A program made the translations under genes and the position numbers. From an uncultured Eubacteriales bacterium (lineage in GTDB: Bacteria; Bacillota; Clostridia; Oscillospirales; CAG-272), in assembly GCA_934476315.1 (NCBI GenBank), contig CAKSNQ010000004.1, positions 11,582-75,581 on the forward strand: 64,000 nucleotides of DNA, written 5' to 3'. Every line of letters starts with the position of its first letter. The first letter of the stretch is position 1. The notes under the pieces were generated by a model, which had not been told where the DNA came from, ran no database searches, and worked only from the letters and a program-made list of their open reading frames with translations. Shown piece by piece: positions 39,568 through 48,210 of this stretch.

Positions 39568-40425
39568 TCACATTTTATCCGGTTCCGGCAGCGGCTGTGC
39601 CGGGATATCGGATTGCGTCGAAGCCGTGGGCGACGTCGGGACACCCGATGATACCGGGACTTCGGACGCATAAGCCCCCGTCGGCGCGCGCCGACGTCTG
39701 CTCTTTTTCACCGCCGGAGGGTGCGCCGCGAGGTATGCTTCCAACAGCTCCGGGCGTTCCCGCGCCGTGCGCGCCATCGCCTGCTCCAGCCGCCACGCAT
39801 CCACCTTGGCATGGTCGCCCGAACGCAGAATTTCGGGCACCTCCCTGCCGCGCCACGAGGCGGGCTTGGTATACTGCGGGTATTCCAGCAGTCCCGAGGC
39901 GATGCTTTCCTTTTCGAAACACTCCTCATCGGCAAGCACGCCCGGAATCAGCCGTGCCACGCAGTCCGTGAGGATACACGCGGGGATTTCCCCGCCCGTG
40001 AGAACATAATCTCCGATGGAGATCTCCTCATCCACGATCTCTTCGATGACGCGGTAATCCACGCCCTCGTAGTGCCCGCACAAAAGAATCAACTGGTCAA
40101 AATCCCGCGCCAGCTCCGAGGCACGCTTTTGCGTCAGCACCCGCCCCGCCGGGGACAGATAAATGACATGGCGGCGTGTGGACGCGTCCCCCGTCCCCTC
40201 GAGAATGGCGCGGTAGCAGTTCCAGATCGGGGGCGGTGCCATGAGCATTCCTTTTCCCCCGCCATAGGGCGTGTCGTCCACCCGGTGCCGACGATCCTCG
40301 GAGTAGTCCCGGATGGCGTGCGTCTGCACGGTGATATACCCCGCGCGGCAAGCCCGCCCGATTACGCTCTCGGACAGCACCGTTTCCACAAGCGCGGGAA
40401 ACAAGGTCATAATATCAAATCGCAT
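39568..40425 (-). CDS. trmD: tRNA (guanine-37-N1)-methyltransferase
   Basis: 285 aa. Methylates G37 of tRNAs with a G36 to prevent frameshifts. SPOUT knot motifs: MRFDIMTLFPALVETVLSES, DDTPYGGGKGML, ILLCGHYEGVDYR and the DYVLTGGEIPA knot. The C-terminal 45 residues (from about KKSRRRRAPTG) are an extra Ser/Thr/Pro-rich tail, likely disordered. Forms an operon with rimM, 33 bp upstream, the usual order. Confidence 0.94.
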   Translation of the reverse strand: MRFDIMTLFPALVETVLSESVIGRACRAGYITVQTHAIRDYSEDRRHRVDDTPYGGGKGMLMAPPPIWNCYRAILEGTGDASTRRHVIYLSPAGRVLTQKRASELARDFDQLILLCGHYEGVDYRVIEEIVDEEISIGDYVLTGGEIPACILTDCVARLIPGVLADEECFEKESIASGLLEYPQYTKPASWRGREVPEILRSGDHAKVDAWRLEQAMARTARERPELLEAYLAAHPPAVKKSRRRRAPTGAYASEVPVSSGVPTSPTASTQSDIPAQPLPEPDKM

Positions 40426-40458
40426 CTCCGCGCCCTCCTCGTTTCATTTTCCGTCCAA

Positions 40459-40977
40459 TCAGTCGGCGTCCTCCAGAAGTCCCGGAATCGGGCGGACAAA
40501 GACGCCGCGTTCGGCATCCACCCGGTCAAGAAAGGCGGAAACCATCGGGAGAAGTCGCTCTCCCGTCGCCGTCGCGACCGCCAACAGCTGTTGTCCGCCC
40601 ACCTGACGCACGTCCGTCACCGTTCCATAGCACTTTCCGTTATCGGCGTCGATGACCGGAAGCCCCGGCAGGTCCGCCAGAAAATACGCGCCCTCCGCCA
40701 GGGGAATGTCCTGCCGCGCGGCGTAAAGAATTTCGCCCTTGAGCGCCTGCGCCGCGTCCATATCGTCAACGCCCTCCAGAGAAATGAGGAGCAGCTCCCC
40801 CTTGCGCGCGCAATGCGTCATGCGGCAGGGAACGTAGCGACCGCCGATGTTGCGGTATAGCGCGGGAAGCCCGGCAAACACGGCGGGGCTGTCGCAAAAA
40901 GACTCGACGCAAAGGACGCCCCGCACGCCGTGCGTATTGCGCACCCTGCCACATTCCAGATACGGTTGCTTGCTCAT
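40459..40977 (-). CDS. rimM: Ribosome maturation factor RimM
   Basis: 172 aa. Binds S19 and aids 30S assembly. N-terminal barrel (YLECGRVRNTHGVRGVLCVESF) and C-terminal PRC-barrel (LADLPGLPVIDADNGKCYGTVTDVRQVGGQQLL; the usual GxVxdvxxxgandllvv). Start at 40977 follows GGAGGTGATCGG. Confidence 0.94.
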   Translation of the reverse strand: MSKQPYLECGRVRNTHGVRGVLCVESFCDSPAVFAGLPALYRNIGGRYVPCRMTHCARKGELLLISLEGVDDMDAAQALKGEILYAARQDIPLAEGAYFLADLPGLPVIDADNGKCYGTVTDVRQVGGQQLLAVATATGERLLPMVSAFLDRVDAERGVFVRPIPGLLEDAD

Positions 40978-41091
40978 CCGATCACCTCCGCGCACGCTTA
41001 CACTCTTCTTCAGGTTATTTTACCACACTCCGCCATTTTTTGCAAGAGGAAAAAATTTTTTCCGCCCGGCAGAATATTTACAAATAACCTC

Positions 41092-41120
41092 TTGCAATTT
41101 TTCCCGCTTTGGGGTACAAT
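41092..41120 (+). promoter_or_regulatory. Promoter of yajC
   Basis: TTGCAA (41092-41097), 17 bp, TACAAT (41115-41120). Confidence 0.75.
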
Positions 41121-41150
41121 AATGCGTAATATAGATACGGAGGACAAATC

Positions 41151-41636
41151 ATGCAGTTTATTCACATTCTTGACGCCGTCGCAGACACGGGTACGGGCAC
41201 GGGAAGCGGCGGTTTTCTCGGGTCATGGGGAATGCTCCTCATGCTGCTCGTCATTTTTGTCGCGTTTTACTTTTTCTCCATCCGCCCGCAGAAGAAGCAG
41301 GAGAAGGAAGCCGCGGACATGCGCAATTCGCTGACCATCGGGGACGAGATTACCACCATCGGCGGCATCATCGGGCGTGTGGTCAAGGTCACGGAGGAGA
41401 CCGTCGTGATCGAGACGAGCAAGGACCGCACGAAAATGCACATTCTCAAGAGCGCCATCCGCTCGGTGGACGTCCATGCCGCCGACACCATTGAGACTGC
41501 GGAAAAGGCAGAAAAAGCCGACGCCGCGAAAGCGTCCGGCAAGGACAAGAAGGGCAAGGAAAAGGATGCTCCCGCGCCCGAGGCTGAGGTGGAAGCGACC
41601 GCCGAGACCACGGAGAACGCCGACGCGTCCAAATGA
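41151..41636 (+). CDS. yajC: Preprotein translocase subunit YajC
   Basis: 161 aa. Accessory subunit of the Sec translocon. One transmembrane helix (WGMLLMLLVIFVAFYFFSIRPQ) directly followed by the family sequence IRPQKKQEKE and GDEITTIGGIIGRVVKV. The last 50 residues are an unusual Lys/Glu/Ala-rich tail (KAEKADAAKASGKDKKGKEK), longer than the 85-110 aa of most YajC proteins. SecDF is not in the window. Confidence 0.92.
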   Translation: MQFIHILDAVADTGTGTGSGGFLGSWGMLLMLLVIFVAFYFFSIRPQKKQEKEAADMRNSLTIGDEITTIGGIIGRVVKVTEETVVIETSKDRTKMHILKSAIRSVDVHAADTIETAEKAEKADAAKASGKDKKGKEKDAPAPEAEVEATAETTENADASK

Positions 41637-41639
41637 GAC

Positions 41640-41886
41640 CGCCGGACAATCGGCACCCGTCGATCGACAACCGATAACCGATAACCGAATATTCAGAGGA
41701 GACTGTCACGTTCCGGCGCGGCAGTCCCCTTTTTATCTGCCGACTGCCCGGTCATAATCAGCGCACGCCCCGCATATCTATGGAACAGAACATTCCCGGA
41801 CAGTCGGCAGTCGGCAGTCGCACCGGACGCGCTGTTCCCGGATAAAAAATCCACTTCAATATTTCACAAAAGGGGGCTGAACCGCC
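41640..41886. other. Spacer with short tandem repeats and the yajC terminator
   Basis: Contains ACCGATAACCGATAACCGA (41670-41688 region), the terminator below, and three tandem CAGTCGG units near 41799-41820. No gene is seen. The ribosome site AAGGGGGCTGAACCGCC precedes the next start. Confidence 0.55.
41694..41736 (+). terminator. Terminator of yajC
   Basis: AGGAGACTG pairs with CAGTCCCCTTTTT (one A-C mismatch), ending in a T-run. Confidence 0.65.
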
Positions 41887-42354
41887 ATGCAGACCGCCAA
41901 AGCCAACCGCAATCCCGCCGAAAAAACCGCCTCTCAGGACACCTTACTTTCCTGTGGCAAGGGAATCTTACGCGGCTGGGGCGCCCAGCTTGTCCTCGGT
42001 GCTCTGCTTTCCCTCGCCGCGGCGGGCATCGCCTATTCCGATGCCGACCCGGACTCCGTTACGCCGCTTCTGGGACTCGGCGCCACTCTGCTCGCCTGCC
42101 TGTGCGGAGGTTTTGTCGCCGCGCGCACCACCCGCCACTCCGCGCTTCTCTGCGGAATCGGTTGCGGTGCGACGTATCTTCTGACCGCGTTTTTGCTCTC
42201 GTGGCTCCTGCCGTCCGGTCTGCGCGGGCAGACCCCGGTAGCCTTCCGCCTTGCCACCTATGGGGGGATTCTTCTGTCCTCCATCGTGGGGGCTCTCTGC
42301 GCGGTCAACCTCGGCACCAAGAGCAAGAAGACGCGGCGGCGCAAGAGAAAATAA
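41887..42354 (+). CDS. TIGR04086 family membrane protein
   Basis: 155 aa. Four transmembrane helices (about residues 32-50, 60-80, 87-107, 117-138) with a Lys/Arg-rich tail (SKKTRRRKRK). The pattern GILRGWGAQLVLGALLSLA ... LLACLCGGFVAARTT matches TIGR04086, a small membrane protein family common in Clostridia and often found next to yajC. Its function is unknown. Confidence 0.8.
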   Translation: MQTAKANRNPAEKTASQDTLLSCGKGILRGWGAQLVLGALLSLAAAGIAYSDADPDSVTPLLGLGATLLACLCGGFVAARTTRHSALLCGIGCGATYLLTAFLLSWLLPSGLRGQTPVAFRLATYGGILLSSIVGALCAVNLGTKSKKTRRRKRK

Positions 42355-42394
42355 GCGAAACAAAAGGGCACCCACGGCAGTCGAAGCCGCCGGG

Positions 42395-42515
42395 GGGATA
42401 ACACCGGGGGGGTCGGAATCCCGACCGGCATTTTTGCGAGTCTGTCAAAACAAGCGTGGTATCGCCCGAATGCGGTACCACGCTTGTTTCAATTTTCTAA
42501 CAGCCCCAATTTTAT
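42395..42515 (+). repeat. Interspersed hairpin-ended repeat, copy D (5'-truncated)
   Basis: Contains GTCGGAATCCCGACCGGCATTTTTGC and an inverted repeat around CAAGCGTGGTATCGC / GCGGTACCACGCTTG, ending in TAACAGCCCC. The first hairpin and the CCGCCGTTTTGCC block are missing. It lies between two convergent genes. Confidence 0.7.
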
Positions 42516-43379
42516 TTATCCGGCAGACGTCGGCTTGCGGTAGAGGTAAAAATCGAATTCCACCTCGGTTTCAAGCGTCGTGCGCCCGTCCAGCTTGCCC
42601 CGGTCGGCAGGCGAGGTGCGCCAGTAGTACGGCGTCATGGAAAACAGCGCCGCGATGTGCTCCTCTCCCCGCACGGTCACAGAATACGACAGCCGTTCCT
42701 GACCGAGGGATTGCAGTCCGGACGGCAGATCCGATCGCCCCATGTTTTTGTACGGGTCATCGTACAGCGCTCGCTTGAGTCCGAGCAGGTGATTCTCCCC
42801 CGCCCCGACCACGATCAGAAACCCGCCCGGGCGCAAGACCCGTGCAAACTCCTGCTCGGCGCAGGGGGCAAAGACATTGACGACGGCATCGACCGACGCG
42901 TCGGCAAGCGGCAGGCGGAACAGGCTCGCCACCGCAAACTCTGCCGCAAGCCCCTGCCGTTGCGCCGTGCGCGCCGCCGCCTCAACCGCGTCGCGCGACA
43001 AATCAATTCCAAACGTATCAAACCCCGCGCCGCAAAGCCGATTGGTGTAATATCCCTCGCCGCACCCGGCATCAACCACCGGTCCGGCGGGCGCTCCGGG
43101 CATTAGTCCGGACAGAAGCGACACCAGCTGATCTGCCGCCGCCGCGTAATATCCCGCCGACAGAAAGGTCGTCCGTGCCCGGACCGCCTCGCGGCTGTCG
43201 CCGCTCCCGGCGTGCCCCGGCAGAAGATGGGCGTACCCGTATTTCGACAGGTCAAAGGTATGCTTCCTCGCCCCCCGGCAGAACAGGATTCCCGCCCCGT
43301 GCGCCCCGTCCCGTTCCATGGGCGCGCCGCAGATCGGGCAACGCAGGGCGCGCAGAACCGTCTCGTTTTCAAATCTCAT
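42516..43379 (-). CDS. rlmA: 23S rRNA (guanine-N1)-methyltransferase RlmA
   Basis: 287 aa. N-terminal zinc site (CPICGAPM ... CRGARKHTFDLSKYGYAHLL), SAM motif VVDAGCGEGYYTNRL, and VFAPCAEQEFARVLRPGGFLIVV. This arrangement is typical of RlmA-I/II, which methylates G745 or G748 and can affect tylosin sensitivity. Start overlaps the end of the sensor kinase gene by 4 bp, so it is the last gene of the HtrA/two-component operon. Confidence 0.88.
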   Translation of the reverse strand: MRFENETVLRALRCPICGAPMERDGAHGAGILFCRGARKHTFDLSKYGYAHLLPGHAGSGDSREAVRARTTFLSAGYYAAAADQLVSLLSGLMPGAPAGPVVDAGCGEGYYTNRLCGAGFDTFGIDLSRDAVEAAARTAQRQGLAAEFAVASLFRLPLADASVDAVVNVFAPCAEQEFARVLRPGGFLIVVGAGENHLLGLKRALYDDPYKNMGRSDLPSGLQSLGQERLSYSVTVRGEEHIAALFSMTPYYWRTSPADRGKLDGRTTLETEVEFDFYLYRKPTSAG

Positions 43380-44902
43380 ACTGTCTCTCCATTCTCTGTT
43401 TTCTGCGGGGCTGACGCGCCCTCCGCCTCTTGTGTCGCGGGGATGGTGGAAAGTTCAAACCAGAACTCCGACCCCTGCCCCGGCGCACTGCTGACACCGT
43501 AGGTCGCCCCGTGCATCTCAAGGATTCCCTTGACAATGGACAAGCCGAGTCCCGTTCCGACCGTCGCGCGGCGATGCACGCGATCGACTTTATAATACCG
43601 ATCCCAGATCAGCGGCAACTGCTCCTGCGGGATGCCCTCGCCGTGGTCGCGGACGCTGACGCGCACCCGACCGTCCCGGACGGTCTGCGTGACCTCGACC
43701 CGCTTATCCGCACCGCAATAGTTGATTGCGTTGTTAATCAGGTTGCAGACGACCTGTGAGAGCATACCGCGGTCGGCGCTCACGTGCGCCGTCTCCCCGC
43801 CCGAAAACGAGATGGTATAGCCGTCGTGGTGCGTGAACTTTTCATACCGTCCGAGAAGCTCCCCGATCATGCCGGTCAGATCGACCGTTTCCCGCTTGGC
43901 GGACAGTGTGCCGGATTGCAGGCGCGAAAGGTCCAGCATGTCGTTGACGAGCGCCGACAGTCTCGCCGTCTCGTCAATGATGACCTGCACGTTCTCCGGC
44001 GTGTTCTCCCCCGGCAGATCGCGCATGACCTCCCCGTAGCCGCGAATCATGGTCAGCGGCGTGCGCAGGTCGTGCGAAATGTTGGCAATCAGCTCCTTTT
44101 GCAACCGATCGGTCTTGGAAAGCTCCCCGGCGGCGTAGTTGAGCGTTTGCGCCAGCTCCCGCGTCTCCCGGTATCCGTTGCCGGAAAAGCGCGTGGAATA
44201 ATCCCCGCGCGCCAGCGCCCGCGCCGACTCGTTCATGCGGACAAGCGGGCGGGAAATGCGCCGCGACATCAGGTACGCCACAAGGAGCGCCCCGGCGAAA
44301 AGGATCACGGCAATCCAGAAAAACTGGGTTTTGAGCGTGGAGACCGTTGCCGTCATGGGGGTCAGCTCGGAGTCCAGATACAGGACATATTCGTCGTTGT
44401 CCTCCGTCTGCACCACCTTGATGTGGAGCAGTTTTTCCGGCTCCCGCTCCTCGCCCGGAGCCAGCACACCCGGTCCGTGACTGAACGCCCAACGCCACTC
44501 GCCGCCGTTTTGCTTCGCCTCAGCATACCGCGCCGTCAGGTAGCTCTCCGACACAAAGTGAACCAGGCAGTCACTGTTGACATGGGCGGACGCCACCTCG
44601 CTCACGTAGCCGTCCGACACCCGCCACACGCGGATGCACATGGAATATTCCACGGCGCACGCGTCCACCGCCGCGGACAGCGCCGCGTCATCGCCCAGTG
44701 CCTCCGTGAGCACGCACTGCGTCCGGCGCAGCTCCCGGTTTTTGATGGAGCGGTACAGCGGTCCCAGAAGCAGAATCTGAAAGACCCAGAGCACCAGCAG
44801 CATAAAGCCGATGAACGCGCCCAGATAGGCAAGCAGTTTCCACTGAATCCCGACGCCGCGACGCTCCCGCGGGGCTTCGCCGTTGTTGTTTCTGTGTTTC
44901 AA
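43376..44902 (-). CDS. Membrane sensor histidine kinase
   Basis: 508 aa. Two transmembrane helices (about residues 24-48 and 195-216) flank an extracytoplasmic sensor loop of about 145 residues. HAMP (LMSRRISRPLVRMNESARALARGD), dimerisation domain with the phosphoacceptor His in ANISHDLRTPLT, and the ATPase boxes NLINNAINYC, DHGEGIP, GTGLGLSIVKG. It pairs with the response regulator encoded 17 bp upstream and with an HtrA protease, suggesting an envelope-stress sensor similar to VanS/CssS types. Confidence 0.93.
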   Translation of the reverse strand: MKHRNNNGEAPRERRGVGIQWKLLAYLGAFIGFMLLVLWVFQILLLGPLYRSIKNRELRRTQCVLTEALGDDAALSAAVDACAVEYSMCIRVWRVSDGYVSEVASAHVNSDCLVHFVSESYLTARYAEAKQNGGEWRWAFSHGPGVLAPGEEREPEKLLHIKVVQTEDNDEYVLYLDSELTPMTATVSTLKTQFFWIAVILFAGALLVAYLMSRRISRPLVRMNESARALARGDYSTRFSGNGYRETRELAQTLNYAAGELSKTDRLQKELIANISHDLRTPLTMIRGYGEVMRDLPGENTPENVQVIIDETARLSALVNDMLDLSRLQSGTLSAKRETVDLTGMIGELLGRYEKFTHHDGYTISFSGGETAHVSADRGMLSQVVCNLINNAINYCGADKRVEVTQTVRDGRVRVSVRDHGEGIPQEQLPLIWDRYYKVDRVHRRATVGTGLGLSIVKGILEMHGATYGVSSAPGQGSEFWFELSTIPATQEAEGASAPQKTENGETV

Positions 44903-44919
44903 TCCGTGCCTCCGTCCGC

Positions 44920-45624
44920 TCAGTTGCCCTCAAAGCGATAGCCGACGCCCCGGAGCGTGGCAATGTGCCCGCTGTACTTCCCCAGGCTCTTGCGGAGCAA
45001 CTTGATGTGGGTATCCAGCGTGCGCGCGTCGCCGTAAAAATCGTACCCCCAGACCTCCGAGATGAGCTTTTCTCTGGAGAGTGCGATGTTGCGGTTGGCA
45101 AGCAGGTAAAAGAACAGGTCGTACTCCTTGGGGGACATGTCCACCCGTTCGCCGTCCACAAAGACCAGCCGCGCTGTCACATCGGCGCGCAGTCCCCCGC
45201 CGTCCAGTTCAATCACTTCGTTCTGCCGGGGAGCCTCCGCGCCGCCCGCGGCAGCGCCTCCCTTGCCGACCCGCTTCATGATGGCGCTCACGCGGAGCAT
45301 CAGCTCCTTGGGCGAGAACGGCTTCATGACGTAATCGTCGATCCCCAACTCAAAGCCGTTGATCTTGTCGTACTCCTCGCCGCGCGCGGAGAGCATGATG
45401 ATCGGCGTGTGGCTGGTCTTGCGGATTTCGCGGCAGGCGGAAAATCCGTCCAGCTCCGGCATCATGATGTCCATAATAATCAGATCGTAGGTGTTCTTTC
45501 TGCACAGAAGCACCGCCTCCATGCCGTCGCATGCCTCGCTGACCTCGTGCCCCTCAAACTCGGCGTATTTGCGGATCAGCGCCCGGATACGCGCCTCATC
45601 GTCCACTACCAGAATGTGATACAT
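44920..45624 (-). CDS. OmpR-family response regulator
   Basis: 234 aa from the ATG at 45624 (MYHILVVDDEARIR), after GGAGGGACAAC. Receiver domain with the acidic pair DDE, phosphoacceptor Asp in LIIMDIMMPELDG, and Lys in YVMKPFSP; C-terminal winged helix with LLRKSLGKYSGHIATLRGVGYRF. It is the partner of the kinase that follows. Confidence 0.94.
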   Translation of the reverse strand: MYHILVVDDEARIRALIRKYAEFEGHEVSEACDGMEAVLLCRKNTYDLIIMDIMMPELDGFSACREIRKTSHTPIIMLSARGEEYDKINGFELGIDDYVMKPFSPKELMLRVSAIMKRVGKGGAAAGGAEAPRQNEVIELDGGGLRADVTARLVFVDGERVDMSPKEYDLFFYLLANRNIALSREKLISEVWGYDFYGDARTLDTHIKLLRKSLGKYSGHIATLRGVGYRFEGN

Positions 45625-45674
45625 GTTGTCCCTCCATGGTCTTTTTCTGTATTCTGCTGTCGCTTGTCCTTTTC

Positions 45675-47078
45675 TCAGTTTTTCATCTGCGCGCCCGTGG
45701 GGACGTACTCCCGGAGCGTCAGGCTGACCTCCACGCGTTTGTTCTGCCGCCACAATGTCAGCGCCACCGTGTCGCCCACGTGGTAGCTCCCGAGGAGCTT
45801 TTCCGCCTGTGCGCCGGTCGTGACCTCGGTGCCGTCAATGCTGACCAGCCGGTCGCCGTACAGAATTTCATCGCTGTACTCCGAGGACAGAATATACACG
45901 CCCGTCTGCGTCGAGCCGAAATAGCGCCGCGCCACGAGCACGTTGGAGCTTGTCACGTCGTAAAGATCCAGCCCCGTGTCCACCACGCCGCGGACATAAC
46001 CGTATTCGATGAGCTGGCAGATTACGTCATACGCCGTGTCGATCGGGATGGCAAAGCCAAGTCCCTCCACGTCGTCCTGCGAGCACTTGGCGTTAACCAC
46101 GCCGATGAGCTGTCCCGCCATATTGAACAGCCCGCCGCCGGAGTTGCCGGGGTTGACCGCCGCGTTGGTCTGGAGCAGTGTCATCTCGGACTTGTTGATG
46201 GTGATGTTGCGCGCCGTCGCGCTGATGATGCCGTCCGTCACCGTCCCGCCGAGCGAGCCGAGCGGGTTGCCGATGGCAAAGACCGTCTCCCCGACCAGAA
46301 GGTCGCCGCTGCATCCCAGCGTCGCCGCGGTCAAAGGCTCGTCCGTGGTGATGTGAATCACGGCGATGTCCGAACGCTCGTCCGTGCCAACCAGCACCGC
46401 CTCGCAGACCGTGCCGCTCGCAAGACGCACCGTAATGCTGTCCGCGCCGTCGATCACGTGGTTGTTGGTAACGATATATCCCTCGTCGGAAATAATCACG
46501 CCGCTCCCCGCGCCACTGCTGACGTAGTTGCCGAGCCAGCCGCCGCTGACCATGGTTTCCGTGGAAATTTCCACGACCGACGGTGCGGCGTGGCTGATCG
46601 CCTCGGTCAGCGTCGCGTACGCGTTCTCTCCGGCGGAGCCGCTGTATGTTACCGCCCCGAGCGGGTCAGTCTTGCTGATCTTGGGAAGCTCCGTGCCGGT
46701 CGGCGTCCCTTGGGTTTGCGTCGCGTTAGCGTTATTCTTCCCCGTGTTATTCCCGTCGGTGGAAAGATGGCGGGTCGGGTCATCGGGGTTGGAAATGCCT
46801 CCCATGAACAGATAGTAACGCCCCGCGAGCAGTGCGCCGCCGACGCCCGCGCCCATGCAGAGCGTCAGGCACAAAAGCAGGGCGAGTGCGACCCGCACGC
46901 TCTTTTTGCCACGGTGTCCGTGTCCGCGCCCGGCGGAGTTTACTCCGCACTGCGGCGTATATTTCATTCCGTCTCCCTCGCGGGTCACGGTGTAAGCGCC
47001 GCCCGGCGCCGCCTCTGGCTGTCCGTCCGTCCGTTCGTTTTTCATCCGATCCTCATTCTGATTCCAAGTATCGCTCAT
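45675..47078 (-). CDS. degP: HtrA/DegP-type membrane-anchored serine protease
   Basis: 467 aa. Long cytoplasmic N-terminus, one transmembrane helix (ALALLLCLTLCMGAGVGGALLAG; residues about 63-86), then the trypsin-like domain with the triad His in GYIVTNNHVIDG, Asp in DERSDIAVIHI and Ser in AVNPGNSGGGLFN, and a C-terminal PDZ domain (LYGDRLVSIDGTEV). Degrades misfolded proteins outside the membrane. It lies 51 bp upstream of the response regulator in the same direction, so the two-component system may be in the same stress operon. Confidence 0.93.
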   Translation of the reverse strand: MSDTWNQNEDRMKNERTDGQPEAAPGGAYTVTREGDGMKYTPQCGVNSAGRGHGHRGKKSVRVALALLLCLTLCMGAGVGGALLAGRYYLFMGGISNPDDPTRHLSTDGNNTGKNNANATQTQGTPTGTELPKISKTDPLGAVTYSGSAGENAYATLTEAISHAAPSVVEISTETMVSGGWLGNYVSSGAGSGVIISDEGYIVTNNHVIDGADSITVRLASGTVCEAVLVGTDERSDIAVIHITTDEPLTAATLGCSGDLLVGETVFAIGNPLGSLGGTVTDGIISATARNITINKSEMTLLQTNAAVNPGNSGGGLFNMAGQLIGVVNAKCSQDDVEGLGFAIPIDTAYDVICQLIEYGYVRGVVDTGLDLYDVTSSNVLVARRYFGSTQTGVYILSSEYSDEILYGDRLVSIDGTEVTTGAQAEKLLGSYHVGDTVALTLWRQNKRVEVSLTLREYVPTGAQMKN

Positions 47079-47142
47079 GTTTCTCGCATCCTTTCCTATT
47101 TTCCCGGATTCATGAATAAGAATGTCTATCTCTACGGTACCA

Positions 47143-47148
47143 ATTATA
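47143..47148 (-). promoter_or_regulatory. -10 element of the HtrA promoter
   Basis: Perfect TATAAT on the minus strand, 65 bp before the start codon; the -35 region at 17 bp is weak. Confidence 0.5.
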
Positions 47149-47223
47149 CGCGGCGTTTGTGACTATTTCATGACGGATTGAAAAAAAGTGGCTGAAAGTC
47201 GCGGATATATCTTTGAAACTGAG

Positions 47224-47252
47224 TTGAGAAAATCCGCGCTTTATGGTATAAT
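47224..47252 (+). promoter_or_regulatory. Promoter of the queG-addBA operon
   Basis: TTGAGA (47224-47229), 17 bp, TATAAT (47247-47252). Confidence 0.85.
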
Positions 47253-47310
47253 GTAACCTGACAAGAGAACCAATGCGACGTCATCCGACGTCAGCGCAAG
47301 GAGGCAGACT

Positions 47311-48210
47311 ATGTACCCGACCGTATTCCGCTATCTTGATGACCACGGGATTTCCCTGTCCGGCGTTCTGCGCCTGTCGGACTGCACACCGGCAAAAATG
47401 TATCTTCTGGAGCGCGACGGCTTTGACCTGTCGATACCGGAGAATATCCGTGTGCTGATTTTTGCCGTTCCCTACCTGACCCGCGTGTCGGATGAACCGT
47501 CGCGCAACCTGTCTGCGTACGCGGTCAGCCGTGATTATCATTTGTTTTTGCGGGAGCTGTTTGCCGACTGGCTCCCCAGATTGCGGGCGGAATTTCCCGA
47601 CCGTCTCTTTGCGGGATACGTCGATCACTCCCCCATCGGTGAGGTCGATGCCGCGTGCCGGGCGGGGCTGGGGGACATCGGCATGAACCACCTGCTTCTG
47701 ACGCGCGCGTACTCCTCCTACGTCTTTCTCGGTGAACTGATCACAACGCTGGACCTACCGCTCACCGAAGCACCGCGCGAACGGACGCCGCTTTGCACCC
47801 GGTGCGGCACCTGTATGCGGGCTTGCCCCGCCTACAATAAGGAATCGGGCAACGCCGACTGCCGCTCCGCGCTGACCCAGAAAAAGGGCACGCTGACCGA
47901 CGCCGAACGGGACATTCTCACGGCGTTTCCGCTCGTCTGGGGGTGCGACATCTGCCAGGAGGTCTGCCCGTGCACGATCGCCGCGCGGCGCGCGGGAACC
48001 ATCTACACCGATATTCCGTTCTTCTCCGAAAACGCCATCTCCCACCTGACGTCGGAGGCGCTCGACGCCATGGACGACGCTGAATTTTCCACCCGCGCCT
48101 TCGCGTGGCGGGGACGGCAGACCATCCGGCGCAATCTTCTCTTCAAGGAAACCGCGGAAAAAACCGCAAAAGAAACCGCAAAGGAGGGACAAGCACCGTG
48201 CTCCATCTGA
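47311..48210 (+). CDS. queG: QueG-like epoxyqueuosine reductase
   Basis: 299 aa. Two [4Fe-4S] ferredoxin motifs near the C-terminus (CTRCGTCMRACPAYN and WGCDICQEVCPCTIAA) and the N-terminal QueG domain (LSAYAVSRDYHLFLRELFADWLP; DHSPIGEVDAACRAGLGDIGMNHLLL) match the cobalamin-dependent reductase that makes queuosine from epoxyqueuosine in tRNA. The family needs B12, which fits the B12 uptake cassette at the left of the window. The C-terminus (KETAEKTAKETAKE) is a short repeat. It overlaps addB by 13 bp. A shorter relative without queuosine function cannot be excluded. Confidence 0.8.
   Translation: MYPTVFRYLDDHGISLSGVLRLSDCTPAKMYLLERDGFDLSIPENIRVLIFAVPYLTRVSDEPSRNLSAYAVSRDYHLFLRELFADWLPRLRAEFPDRLFAGYVDHSPIGEVDAACRAGLGDIGMNHLLLTRAYSSYVFLGELITTLDLPLTEAPRERTPLCTRCGTCMRACPAYNKESGNADCRSALTQKKGTLTDAERDILTAFPLVWGCDICQEVCPCTIAARRAGTIYTDIPFFSENAISHLTSEALDAMDDAEFSTRAFAWRGRQTIRRNLLFKETAEKTAKETAKEGQAPCSI

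Noticed and set aside
41640..41830. Short tandem repeats in the yajC spacer as an origin or iteron set
   Set aside because: Only two or three copies of 7-8 bp units and no replication gene nearby.
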